From a virus: a stretch of DNA of 64,000 nt. The translations under genes were made by a program, and so were the position numbers. The stretch lies in the IMG/VR virus record IMGVR_UViG_3300009126_000002, positions 1 through 64,000 of that record; one strand, given 5' to 3'. Each line of letters opens with the position of its first letter. Positions within the stretch are counted from its first letter, which is position 1. Positions 9,901 to 16,452 of this stretch are shown here, one piece after another. The notes under the pieces were generated by a model, which saw nothing but the letters and a program-made list of their open reading frames with translations, had not been told where the DNA came from and ran no database searches.

Positions 9901-11382
9901 GGTGGAACGATTGGTTCTACAACAATTACATCATTGACGACTTCAGGAATAACTATTGGTGGACACACAGTTGATGACATTGATATTACTTCAGAAGCTT
10001 CAGACGCTGATGACCACTTAATGACAGCAGCAGCGATTAAGGCTAGAATAGATGATTTAAAAGGTGTTACTTCAAATGTAGCAGGAACAGGTATAAGTGT
10101 AAGTGGAGCAACTGGAGCCGTTACAATTTCAACAAATGATGGTCAGATTGTTCATGATAGTTTAAGTGGATTTGTAGCAAATGAACATATAGACCATAGT
10201 GGAGTTGATTTAACCGCTGGTTCAGGTATGACTGGTGGTGGTACAATAGCAGCAAGTAGAACATTTAATGTAATTGGCGGAGATGGAATTACAGCAAACG
10301 CTAATGATGTTGCTGTAACAGCAGCACAAACTACTATTACTTCAGTTGTAAATTCAAGTTTAGAAATAGGTAGAGATGCCGATAATAGAATTAAGTTTGG
10401 TACTGATAACCAAATAATTTTTGAAGTAGATGGTGGTGATAATGTAGTAATGAAAGGAAGTGGTGAAATTGAGGCCACTTCATTAGATATTAGTGGGGAT
10501 GTAGATGTAGACGGTACACTCGAAACCGACGCATTAACAATCGGGGGAGTAACATCAGTTCCTTTTGAAAGTGCAGATCATAGTAAATTAGATGGAATAG
10601 AAGCATCTGCAGATGTAACCGATACAGCAAATGTAACTGCAGCAGGTGCGTTAATGGATAGTGAATGTACTGACTTAGCCGCAGTTAAGGCAACAGAAGA
10701 TGCATTTACAGCCGCACTTAAATCCAAACTTGATGGTATTGAAGCGTCAGCTACCGCAGACCAAACAATTACTTCTGGAACTGGTATGACAGGAGGTGGA
10801 AGTGGTGATATTACTCTTAATGTAGTAGGTGGAGATGGAATTACAGCAAATGCTAATGATATGGCAATCACACCAGCTCAAACAACTATTACAGGTATAC
10901 ACAACACCTCACTTCAAATTGGTAGAGACTCACATAATGAATTTGATTTCTCTACAGACAATGTAATAAAAGTTTCGGTTGATGCAGTTGATGATGAATT
11001 TAGATTTGCAGCAGGTGGAACATTTCACGCAGACGCAGATGTAGTTGCATATTCTTCAACTACTGCTTCGGATATAAGTTTGAAGAAAAATATTACAGAT
11101 ACAAAATATGGTTTAGATGATATTATGAAACTTCGTGGTGTTGATTATGATTGGAAACGAGAAGATATGGGACATGACGTTGGTGTGTTAGCACAAGAAG
11201 TTGAAGCAGTTATTCCTGAAATTGTGAAAGAATATGATGGTATGAAGGGAAGAGAAAAGTTTAAAGCAGTGGATTATAATAAGTTAGTTCCTGTTTTAAT
11301 AGAATCTATTAAAGAACTTAAATTTAAATTAGATGAGCAAGAAGCTATCATTAATGATATTAAAAGTATTGAACTCAACTAA
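6946..11382 (+). CDS. Giant tail fibre with C-terminal peptidase S74 (self-cleaving chaperone) domain
   Basis: This 1,478-residue fibre starts at ATG 6946 after AAGGAATAAGAA. The shaft is built from repeated units: TYDLGSATRAW and TYDLGSSSQGW near the N-terminus, two IGASSAAAGTFT units near residue 350, and two SKLDGIEASA units near residues 1210 and 1265. The last ~105 residues are a peptidase S74 / intramolecular chaperone domain: SDISLKKNI begins at Ser1375, followed by DVGVLAQEVEAVIPEIV and a Leu/Lys/Glu-rich coiled coil. In this family the Ser/Lys dyad cuts the chain just before that Ser after the trimer has folded, releasing the chaperone. It is probably the main long tail fibre and a host-range determinant. 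Segments are shared with the 4170 fibre, suggesting duplication and recombination. Confidence 0.88.
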   Translation: MAKVHSSLSGAELHNPKGIDALNTSTALVMSQSAQTIHASSSILPNAQNTYDLGSATRAWKTAYISTGSLKFVNPGNNSVVASISASADGNFDFGNAQISGSANSTGSFGRLEVAGNTNLTGDITVGGNLTLGDAASDSVSISADLTSHLIPNADATYDLGSSSQGWNDLHLGSGGVINLDGGDVTLTHSANTITVAGGTLAAAAITGTTIDASTDFTIGSTVITDDSIVMTPSTSDTVTIAGATNGILNITTVDAAGTAGDINVTADGQIEFRANDAAGHIFDINGTNQVSIIDGSILPISNNDIDLGSDAKEFKDIWIDGTAYLDTVDIDAGAIDGTTIGASSAAAGTFTNLTVTTDVNIDDSGGDGAMDGVIIGASSAAAGTFTTLNTTGLTTIGDASGDTLTINAATINPANIAAGTDNSVVVYNGSTLVTDEIDSRVWGSTLVDTDGSGTNNELVTWSDSDTIIGEGNLTFNGSVLAVTGDQTISDTLSVTNSITGSIVSASTGQFTSITGVTTLTAGGNLDIGAHDLRAATITADGLSSGRVVFAGTAGVLSDDSDLTFSGDTLTATKIGAFTLSGKLTAGSTEIEGSAFDIDGGDIASGVTINKSPVVNFNSGDVQGSITLSNLASGTGALTIQADSVEHSMINDNLISGFSNLGSAGVAQGDEFLFSDNGTLKALTFSNLEDTIFGNVSGDATIAAGGALTIGAGAVENSMLANSTISGVALGSNLNSLSITANGGIGMTSYNGSAAVSNLALDIDGMTDIGAAIVDADLLIIDDGANGTNRKATMSRLKSYMGDISGGSTLGNVQVGVTAGGEIDTSSGNLTIDSAGGTITLDDHVTISGNLTVNGGSTVVSSSLLDIGDRIITLNANSAAGDGGLYVNDADSAETGSLLWDVSEDRWVGGLKGAEANVVLINTTDTLTNKTLTSPDINTPDIDGGTVDGATIATSDITVGSGKTLDVSGGTLTLAADQISGNAINGGTIGSTTITSLTTSGITIGGHTVDDIDITSEASDADDHLMTAAAIKARIDDLKGVTSNVAGTGISVSGATGAVTISTNDGQIVHDSLSGFVANEHIDHSGVDLTAGSGMTGGGTIAASRTFNVIGGDGITANANDVAVTAAQTTITSVVNSSLEIGRDADNRIKFGTDNQIIFEVDGGDNVVMKGSGEIEATSLDISGDVDVDGTLETDALTIGGVTSVPFESADHSKLDGIEASADVTDTANVTAAGALMDSECTDLAAVKATEDAFTAALKSKLDGIEASATADQTITSGTGMTGGGSGDITLNVVGGDGITANANDMAITPAQTTITGIHNTSLQIGRDSHNEFDFSTDNVIKVSVDAVDDEFRFAAGGTFHADADVVAYSSTTASDISLKKNITDTKYGLDDIMKLRGVDYDWKREDMGHDVGVLAQEVEAVIPEIVKEYDGMKGREKFKAVDYNKLVPVLIESIKELKFKLDEQEAIINDIKSIELN

Positions 11383-11383
11383 A

Positions 11384-11398
11384 AAAAACGAAGTTTTT
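11384..11398 (+). terminator. Small A/T hairpin after giant fibre gene
   Basis: AAAAAC (11384-11389) and GTTTTT (11393-11398) pair around GAA, beginning two bases after the TAA stop. It is weak, being mostly A-T, but its position directly after the fibre gene and before a promoter motif makes a minor terminator possible. Confidence 0.3.
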
Positions 11399-11412
11399 AT
11401 TGTTTGAATTTA

Positions 11413-11426
11413 TATTTATATATAAT
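11413..11426 (+). promoter_or_regulatory. Candidate late promoter motif TATTTATA...TATAAT
   Basis: TATTTATATATAAT precedes the coiled-coil gene at 11442 by about 16 bases, in a 59-base gap after the giant fibre gene. It merges a TATTTATA and a TATAAT box. Confidence 0.4.
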
Positions 11427-11441
11427 AAATAAGGAAATGTT

Positions 11442-11768
11442 ATGGCGACAGCAAAAAAAGAAGAATCAAAGTTAGTAAGTCAATTAGAGGAAGCACAAAA
11501 AGAAACTAAATTTTCACAAGAAGAGATGGATTCTTTATCAAGTCTTCAGCAAAGATATCTTGAATGTCAAACCACATTTGGTCAAATATCAGTTCAGAAG
11601 TTACAACTTCAGCAACAGATAGATGGATTGTCCAAAGCTGAACAAGATAATGTCGAAGCGTATCAACAAGTTCAACAAGATGAACAAGAGATGGCCAAAA
11701 AGCTGAATGAAAAGTACGGAGACGGTACTCTAGATCCTCAAACTGGTGTATTTACACCAAATAGTTAA
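11442..11768 (+). CDS. Coiled-coil protein preceding tail sheath
   Basis: The 108-residue product is dominated by Glu, Gln, Lys and Ser with heptad-like Leu spacing (QQRYLECQTTFGQISVQKL), so residues 5-90 are probably one long coiled coil. A short Gly/Asp/Pro-rich tail ends in GVFTPNS. Small coiled-coil proteins of this kind often sit next to the sheath gene in T4-like marine phages, but I know of no proven role. It has its own likely late promoter (TATTTATA at 11413) and is followed by a terminator-like hairpin at 11791-11823, so it may be expressed as a separate unit. Confidence 0.55.
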   Translation: MATAKKEESKLVSQLEEAQKETKFSQEEMDSLSSLQQRYLECQTTFGQISVQKLQLQQQIDGLSKAEQDNVEAYQQVQQDEQEMAKKLNEKYGDGTLDPQTGVFTPNS

Positions 11769-11790
11769 AGTTTTTTATAAAATATAGATA

Positions 11791-11823
11791 AAAATTACCT
11801 CAGAATTGTATTTTGAGAATTTT
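11791..11823 (+). terminator. Terminator-like hairpin after coiled-coil gene
   Basis: CTCAGAAT (11799-11806) pairs with ATTTTGAG (11810-11817) with one G-T wobble and loop TGT, and flanking AAAATT and AATTTT extend the stem. The T-rich 3' side ends just before a candidate late promoter at 11829. Confidence 0.55.
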
Positions 11824-11828
11824 ACATA

Positions 11829-11836
11829 TATTTATA
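11829..11836 (+). promoter_or_regulatory. Candidate late promoter motif TATTTATA
   Basis: TATTTATATTTAATAAG lies in the 119-base gap before the tail sheath gene (ATG 11888), just after a terminator-like hairpin. Together they make a stop-then-restart unit ahead of a major structural gene. Confidence 0.4.
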
Positions 11837-11887
11837 TTTAATAAGATAAAACTTTTTATCTAAAATATATCATTTAGGAGAAAATCA

Positions 11888-14299
11888 ATGGCGGAAAGAA
11901 TTGTAAGTCCAGGTGTCTTTACACGTGAACGAGACCTATCATTTCTTCCTCAAGGAATTGCAGAAATAGGGGCAGCAATTATAGGTCCAACTAAAAAAGG
12001 ACCCGCATTCGTTCCAACTTTAATTCGCAATTTTTCTGAGTTTGAAGAAATGTTCGGTACACTCGACAAACGGTATTATACACCATATACTGTTCAGCAA
12101 TATTTAAGAAGTGCTGGTACAGTAACAGTTGTGAGAGTATTAGGAATTGGTGGATATAAACCTGATGTTGTTGTTTTATCAGCAGTACGTAAGAACGGAG
12201 CGGGAGCTTCAGGCGCTAGAGGCACATTAGCTGTTTTAGCACCATCACGTGGTGGTTCAAACGGAACTGCAGATTTAACACCATCTACAGGAAGTGGCAC
12301 TTGGGGATCATATTCGTTAGTAGTGAGTGGAAGTGGTGTAACCACTTTTTCAAAATCTATTTCGTTTAATACTGCAAGTGCAAATTATATCGGAGAAGTT
12401 CTTAGTAGAGACCCACAAGTTAATACAGACGGTAGTACCACACACCCTGTATATCTTTATAAAGAGTTTAAAGGATTCGCATCCTCTACAGGTTCAAATG
12501 GTTGGCTTGGAGTAGTTACTGCTTCAGCAACTACACTTGATTTAAATTCAGGTGTAACTACATTTGGAGCAAATGGAGATGCAGATACTTGGACAGGTAA
12601 TAAAGATTATAGTGTAGCAAGAACACCGTATATTCAATCACAAAAAGTTTCAGGAGCTAGATATAATCTATTTAGATTTTATACACGCTCACATGGAACA
12701 GGTATAAGTAGCAAATATAAAGTTAATGTGTTGAATGTTAAGGCAGCAGCTTCGATACCAGGTTCAGACTATGGTGCATTTTCAGTTCAAGTTAGGACTC
12801 ATAATCCAGGACAAACTGACGATAATCAAATAGTAGAACAATGGGATAATTTAAGTACTGATCCTGATTCAGCAAACTATTTTGCTAGAGTAATTGGTGA
12901 TAGGTTTGTTGAAATTGATTCAAATGGCAAGTTAACCTATAAAGGTGATTGGCCAAATATGAGTAAACATATTCGTATTGGTGATTACGCTAATTTAGAA
13001 TCAATGCCTAAAACAGTTGTTCCTATGGGATTCGCAGCTTGTAATATACCTGTATCAGGTGCACCTAGTGCTTCTTTTGTAACTTCGCAGGTTAATAGTA
13101 ATGGTGATTTCGATTCAAATATATTTTATGGATTTGATTTTAGTTCAACGAACTATGACAATTTAGAATATTTAGCACCAATACCAAAATCTGCAGCTAC
13201 TACAGGTAACGTAACTATGTCTCTTGAAGATATGTTAGGTGCTAACGATGCAAGCACATTGGCTAGTACTTATTCAGATGCTACAGAGAAAGTTACATTA
13301 TCATTATCAGCAATTGGACAGAGAAAGTTTACAGTACCTTTCCAATGGGGATTTGATGGAGATAATCCTGGAAATCCAAAATTAACAGGTAATGATATTA
13401 CTGCAGCAAATACTATGGGATTTGACTGTTCAAGTGCAACAACAAGTGGTTCAATAGCATATAAAAGAGCTATTAACGCAATAAGTAATCCTGATGAATT
13501 TGATATCAACTTATTGGTAACACCTGGTATTATTCATAGATTACATCCAAAAGTAACAAATCATTCAATCTTGAAAATAGAAGCAAGAGCGGATGCTTTT
13601 TATGTTATGGATGCAGCATCATGTGGAGATACTATAGCAGTAGTAACAAATACTGTAAGTGCACTTGATACAAATTACGCAGGAACATATTATCCCTGGG
13701 TTAAGATAGTTGACTCTAACACAAATAGACCTGTTTGGGTCCCACCTTCAGTTGTATTACCTGGAGTAATCGCATTTACTGATAAAGTGGCACATGAATG
13801 GTTCGCACCAGCTGGTCTAAATCGTGGTGGTTTAACTACAGTATTAGAAGCTAAAACAAGATTAACACACGCTGAAAGAGATGATCTTTATGAAGAAAGA
13901 GTTAATCCAATAGCTTCATTTCCTGGTCAGGGAGTTGTGGTATTCGGACAGAAAACACTACAATCCAAACCATCAGCATTAGATAGAATCAATGTTCGTA
14001 GATTGTTGATTGCATTGAAGAAATTCATCGCATCATCTTCAAGATACTTAGTATTCGAACAGAATACAGTAGCAACAAGAAACAGATTCTTGAATATTGT
14101 TAATCCATATCTCGAAAGTGTACAGGCTAATAGTGGTCTAAGTGCATTTAAAGTAGTAATGGATGAATCAAATAACACACCTGATGTTGTGGATAGAAAC
14201 AAATTGGTAGGACAGATATTTATTCAACCTACGAGAACTGCAGAGTTTATCGTACTTGATTTCGTTGTTCAACCTACAGGGGCAGCATTCCCTGAATAA
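11888..14299 (+). CDS. gp18: Tail sheath protein
   Basis: The 803-residue product starts after TTTAGGAGAAAATCA with MAERIVSPGVFTRERDLS, the classic N-terminus of myovirus contractile sheaths, in which the first strand interlocks with the neighbouring subunit. Residues 30-75 (IIGPTKKGPAFVP, then FEEMFG) are the usual sheath core entry. The C-terminal third contains LTHAERDDLYEERVNPIA and a final domain ending FIVLDFVVQPTG, the conserved inner domain that contacts the tube. It is longer than T4 gp18 (659 residues), the extra length lying in the outer insertion domains (about residues 100-480). It is followed directly by a sigma-70-like promoter and a strong terminator. Confidence 0.95.
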   Translation: MAERIVSPGVFTRERDLSFLPQGIAEIGAAIIGPTKKGPAFVPTLIRNFSEFEEMFGTLDKRYYTPYTVQQYLRSAGTVTVVRVLGIGGYKPDVVVLSAVRKNGAGASGARGTLAVLAPSRGGSNGTADLTPSTGSGTWGSYSLVVSGSGVTTFSKSISFNTASANYIGEVLSRDPQVNTDGSTTHPVYLYKEFKGFASSTGSNGWLGVVTASATTLDLNSGVTTFGANGDADTWTGNKDYSVARTPYIQSQKVSGARYNLFRFYTRSHGTGISSKYKVNVLNVKAAASIPGSDYGAFSVQVRTHNPGQTDDNQIVEQWDNLSTDPDSANYFARVIGDRFVEIDSNGKLTYKGDWPNMSKHIRIGDYANLESMPKTVVPMGFAACNIPVSGAPSASFVTSQVNSNGDFDSNIFYGFDFSSTNYDNLEYLAPIPKSAATTGNVTMSLEDMLGANDASTLASTYSDATEKVTLSLSAIGQRKFTVPFQWGFDGDNPGNPKLTGNDITAANTMGFDCSSATTSGSIAYKRAINAISNPDEFDINLLVTPGIIHRLHPKVTNHSILKIEARADAFYVMDAASCGDTIAVVTNTVSALDTNYAGTYYPWVKIVDSNTNRPVWVPPSVVLPGVIAFTDKVAHEWFAPAGLNRGGLTTVLEAKTRLTHAERDDLYEERVNPIASFPGQGVVVFGQKTLQSKPSALDRINVRRLLIALKKFIASSSRYLVFEQNTVATRNRFLNIVNPYLESVQANSGLSAFKVVMDESNNTPDVVDRNKLVGQIFIQPTRTAEFIVLDFVVQPTGAAFPE

Positions 14300-14301
14300 G
14301 T

Positions 14302-14330
14302 TTGACTTATAAACAACGCTGACGTATAAT
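14302..14330 (+). promoter_or_regulatory. Sigma-70-like promoter overlapping the tail-sheath terminator
   Basis: TTGACT at 14302-14307 and TATAAT at 14325-14330 are separated by 17 bases, near the ideal for bacterial sigma-70. The terminator's 5' arm begins at 14331, directly after the -10 box, so transcription starting near 14337 would begin inside the hairpin. It would drive the tail tube gene at 14482. Confidence 0.6.
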
Positions 14331-14365
14331 GAAAAACCCTGATTTCGGTTGGGGTTTTTCTTTTT
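14331..14365 (+). terminator. Strong intrinsic terminator after tail sheath
   Basis: GAAAAACCC (14331-14339) pairs with GGGTTTTTC (14352-14360); the stem extends inward with T-G, G-T and A-T pairs, leaving a loop TTTCGG. TTTTT follows at 14361-14365. This is a textbook rho-independent terminator 31 bases after the sheath stop codon. Confidence 0.85.
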
Positions 14366-14434
14366 ATATAAAAACTTCAATAAAACTAATAAGAAGTCTT
14401 ATTTTCTAATATTGTTATTTTTTTAATTTTTTGA

Positions 14435-14444
14435 TATTTATAAT
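14435..14444 (+). promoter_or_regulatory. Candidate late promoter motif TATTTATAAT
   Basis: GATATTTATAATAG ends 38 bases before the ATG of the tail tube gene, between the terminator at 14331 and the ribosome site at 14470. It is identical over ten bases to the motifs at 684 and 4128. Confidence 0.5.
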
Positions 14445-14481
14445 AGAAGAAGATATAATAATTGCTTTTAGGAGAAAAATA

Positions 14482-14970
14482 ATGCCTGATATCCTCGACA
14501 CTAATGAGATATTTTTTACGCCGTTTGAACCGAAAACGAAAAATCGGTATATCATGTACATTGAAGGTATACCATCCTATTTAGTTAAGACGGCAGGAAG
14601 ACCTCAAATACAATTTGAAGAATTGGTTTTAGATCATATTAATGTCAAAAGACATTTAAAAGGTAAAGGTACTTGGCAACCTGTAGACATTATGTTATAT
14701 GATCCAATAGTTCCAAGTGGTGCGCAAGCAGTAATGGAATGGGTTAGGTTGTCTCATGAATCTGTAACAGGCCGTGATGGTTATGCAGATTTTTATAAGA
14801 AAGATGTAACTTTTAATATGTTAGGTCCAGTAGGAGATATTGTTGAGGAGTGGACTTTAAAGGGCGCTTTTATATCAACCGCAAATTTTGGTGAAGTTGG
14901 ATTCGCAGAAAATGATCCAGCAGAAATTACATTAACTTTGCAGTATGATTACGCAGTCTTACAATTCTAA
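14482..14970 (+). CDS. gp19: Tail tube protein
   Basis: The 162-residue product matches T4 gp19 in length (163). I take ATG 14482, with TTTTAGGAGAAAAATA just upstream, rather than the in-frame start at 14431, which lacks a ribosome site and overlaps the promoter motif. Features: residues near 20-40 give RYIMYIEGIPSYLVKTAGRP, then DIMLYDPI, SLE-type loops and a C-terminal strand ending LTLQYDYAVLQF, typical of the tube beta-barrel that polymerises into hexameric rings inside the sheath. A TATTTATAAT motif at 14435 and the terminator upstream suggest independent high expression, fitting a major structural protein. Confidence 0.93.
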   Translation: MPDILDTNEIFFTPFEPKTKNRYIMYIEGIPSYLVKTAGRPQIQFEELVLDHINVKRHLKGKGTWQPVDIMLYDPIVPSGAQAVMEWVRLSHESVTGRDGYADFYKKDVTFNMLGPVGDIVEEWTLKGAFISTANFGEVGFAENDPAEITLTLQYDYAVLQF

Positions 14971-14988
14971 TTTAAACGGAGAATAAAA

Positions 14989-15141
14989 ATGAGCGAATGG
15001 CTAGCAGCAAATTGGGAATGGGTACTTTTGGGATTCTACACAGTAGAAAAAATCGTGCGTCTTTCCCCGTCTAAAAAGGACGACGTCATTTTCGATATGG
15101 TACTAAAACCAATATGGGATGCAGTATCTAAGAAAAAGTAA
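14989..15141 (+). CDS. 50-residue membrane-type or amphipathic peptide
   Basis: A small ORF starts at ATG 14989 after ACGGAGAATAAAA, an excellent ribosome site, and ends at TAA 15139-15141. The N-terminal half is Trp-rich and hydrophobic (WLAANWEWVLLGFYTVEKIV), and the second half is charged (LSPSKKDDVIFDMV). The phrase EKIVRLSPSKKDD resembles a widespread small phage protein with an N-terminal hydrophobic helix, sometimes suspected of being holin-like, but I cannot name the family with certainty. It sits between tube and gp26-like genes, so a tail-related role is equally possible. Confidence 0.6.
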   Translation: MSEWLAANWEWVLLGFYTVEKIVRLSPSKKDDVIFDMVLKPIWDAVSKKK

Positions 15142-15191
15142 TCTTATAGGGTTATAAAATTTTAAAAAACATTCAAATTACGGAGTAAAAT

Positions 15192-15950
15192 ATGAGTGAA
15201 GTTACATTTCCTACGGAAGAGGTTAATCTTCCATCTAAGGGTTTGTACTATGACAAATCCAACCCATTATCAAGTGGTAAAGTAGAAATAAAATATATGA
15301 CAGCTAAAGAGGAAGATATTCTTACCTCAATAAACCTTATTCGTAAGGGAACTGTTATAGATAAAGTTCTTGAAGCTTTGATAGTTGATAAAAAAATCAA
15401 AATAGATGATTTATTGGTTGGGGATAAAAATGGTTTAGTCATAGCTACTAGAATTCTTGCTTACGGTAAAAATTACGAAATTCAGGCATTTTGTGATGAT
15501 TGTCAAGAAGTAAGTCAATTAGTAGTTGATTGTACAAAACTTTCCGATAAGGAAATATCAACTAAAACAAAAGAAAATAAGTTCTCTATGGAACTTCCAA
15601 GAACAAAAGTTAGAATAGAATTCAAACTTTTAACTAGTGGTGAAGAGAAGTTGGTTGAAAAAGATGTAGTGGCTATGCAAAAAGCACAACCTGACCATGA
15701 TTATACTAACACTTTCAGATTCAAACGAATGATTACTTCAGTAGATGGAGACACTAAACAAACGGTTATTAACGATTTTGTTGATAATAGATTTTTAGCA
15801 CAAGATTCGTTGGCATTTAGAAAGCATTTACAAGACGTAACTCCTGATGTAAATATGGGTTATCCTTTTGAATGTGTTAAATGTGATCATGAACAGGAGG
15901 TAACGGTGCCATTGGGCACCACGTTTCTTTGGCCTGACACATCTCAATAG
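15192..15950 (+). CDS. gp26: Baseplate hub / tail assembly protein, T4 gp26-like
   Basis: The 252-residue product begins MSEVTFPTEEVNLPSKGLYY, followed by KVEIKYMTAKEEDILTS, the typical opening of the T4_baseplate (gp26-like) family. T4 gp26 has 208 residues. Two Cys pairs, CDDC near residue 101 and CVKC near residue 235, could bind zinc. T4 gp26 is a hub component or assembly factor. Here the gene sits two genes before the tape measure, the position that tail-assembly chaperone genes occupy in many phages. Its end contains an AGGAGG (15895-15900) and a GC-rich hairpin (15905-15920). A conserved-looking ORF continues in the +1 frame across its stop codon (see the gp51-like entry). Confidence 0.8.
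   Translation: MSEVTFPTEEVNLPSKGLYYDKSNPLSSGKVEIKYMTAKEEDILTSINLIRKGTVIDKVLEALIVDKKIKIDDLLVGDKNGLVIATRILAYGKNYEIQAFCDDCQEVSQLVVDCTKLSDKEISTKTKENKFSMELPRTKVRIEFKLLTSGEEKLVEKDVVAMQKAQPDHDYTNTFRFKRMITSVDGDTKQTVINDFVDNRFLAQDSLAFRKHLQDVTPDVNMGYPFECVKCDHEQEVTVPLGTTFLWPDTSQ
15895..15920 (+). promoter_or_regulatory. Internal AGGAGG and GC-rich hairpin near gp26-like stop
   Basis: AGGAGG at 15895-15900 is the strongest ribosome-binding sequence that I noticed in the window, yet it lies inside a coding region. GGTGCC (15905-15910) and GGCACC (15915-15920) form a 6-bp stem with loop ATTG just after. Both are typical stimulators of ribosome frameshifting or of internal initiation for the +1-frame ORF. 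Confidence 0.5.
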
Positions 15951-16143
15951 ACTTCAAGTACACGAAGAAATATTTAATCTTTTAAATTACGGTAATGGTG
16001 GTTACACTTTTAACGAAGTGTATAATATGCCTATATATCTAAGAAGGTTTTATCTAAAAAGACTCAATAAGGAATATAAAGATATTGCAGCTGAAAGAGA
16101 TAAAGCTAATAGAAAGTCTCAACAAGTCTTGAAAAAGAAATAA
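15904..16143 (+). CDS. gp51: gp51-like tail/baseplate assembly ORF in +1 frame, no ordinary start codon
   Basis: The frame is open from 15904 (after TAA 15901) to TAA 16143, in +1 relative to the gp26-like gene. It encodes HEEIFNLLNYGNGGY, then YNMPIYLRRFYLKRL and a Lys-rich tail. This pattern (GNGG, then NMP-LR-FY) is what I recall for small proteins paired with gp26-like proteins in other phages, where T4 has gene 51. There is no ATG, GTG or TTG before the conserved part; the only ATG (16027) falls inside the motif. CTG 15934 is a possible weak start. Otherwise the peptide must come from a +1 (or -2) ribosomal shift within 15904-15950, giving a gp26-gp51 fusion of about 315 residues. A sequencing error would look the same. 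Confidence 0.6.
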   Translation, partial: RCHWAPRFFGLTHLNRLQVHEEIFNLLNYGNGGYTFNEVYNMPIYLRRFYLKRLNKEYKDIAAERDKANRKSQQVLKKK

Positions 16144-16158
16144 AATCTTATATTTCGA

Positions 16159-16168
16159 TATTTATTAT
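16159..16168 (+). promoter_or_regulatory. Candidate late promoter motif TATTTATTAT
   Basis: CGATATTTATTATTG lies in the 66-base gap between the gp51-like ORF and the 76-residue gene at 16210, differing from the consensus TATTTATAAT at one base. It may launch transcription of the tape-measure operon. Confidence 0.4.
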
Positions 16169-16209
16169 TGACACAATCCTGTAACTAAAATTCAATTCGG
16201 AGTTAAACA

Positions 16210-16440
16210 ATGTCAAAGAAGATAAATGAAGGTATTGTTGATAAGGTTTTTGGTAAAGTCATAAATCTTGTTATGAAAGGGCAATCTAGAAAAGCTATGA
16301 ATGCCTTCAAAAAAGATAAAAAACTACAGAGAGATATAAAAGCCGCTGCTGATGCGCAAGATACTCTGAAGAAAAGTATTGAAAAATTAAGAAAAGACCC
16401 CGAATTCGAAAAGGAATATCAAAAGAGTTTAAAATTATAA
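16210..16440 (+). CDS. Small basic helical protein before tape measure
   Basis: The 76-residue product starts after TTCGGAGTTAAACA. It is Lys-rich and almost entirely helical by composition (FGKVINLVMKGQSRKAMNAF, then a Lys/Asp coiled-coil-like second half). A TATTTATTAT motif at 16159 gives it a possible late promoter. Between the gp26/gp51-like pair and the tape measure it may be another assembly helper, but that is inferred from position. I do not recognise the family. Confidence 0.55.
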   Translation: MSKKINEGIVDKVFGKVINLVMKGQSRKAMNAFKKDKKLQRDIKAAADAQDTLKKSIEKLRKDPEFEKEYQKSLKL

Positions 16441-16452
16441 AAAGGGTAATGC

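Noticed and set aside
14431-14481. Longer tail tube starting at 14431
   Set aside because: This would translate the candidate promoter motif and lacks a ribosome site. ATG 14482 has AGGAG and gives the normal family length.
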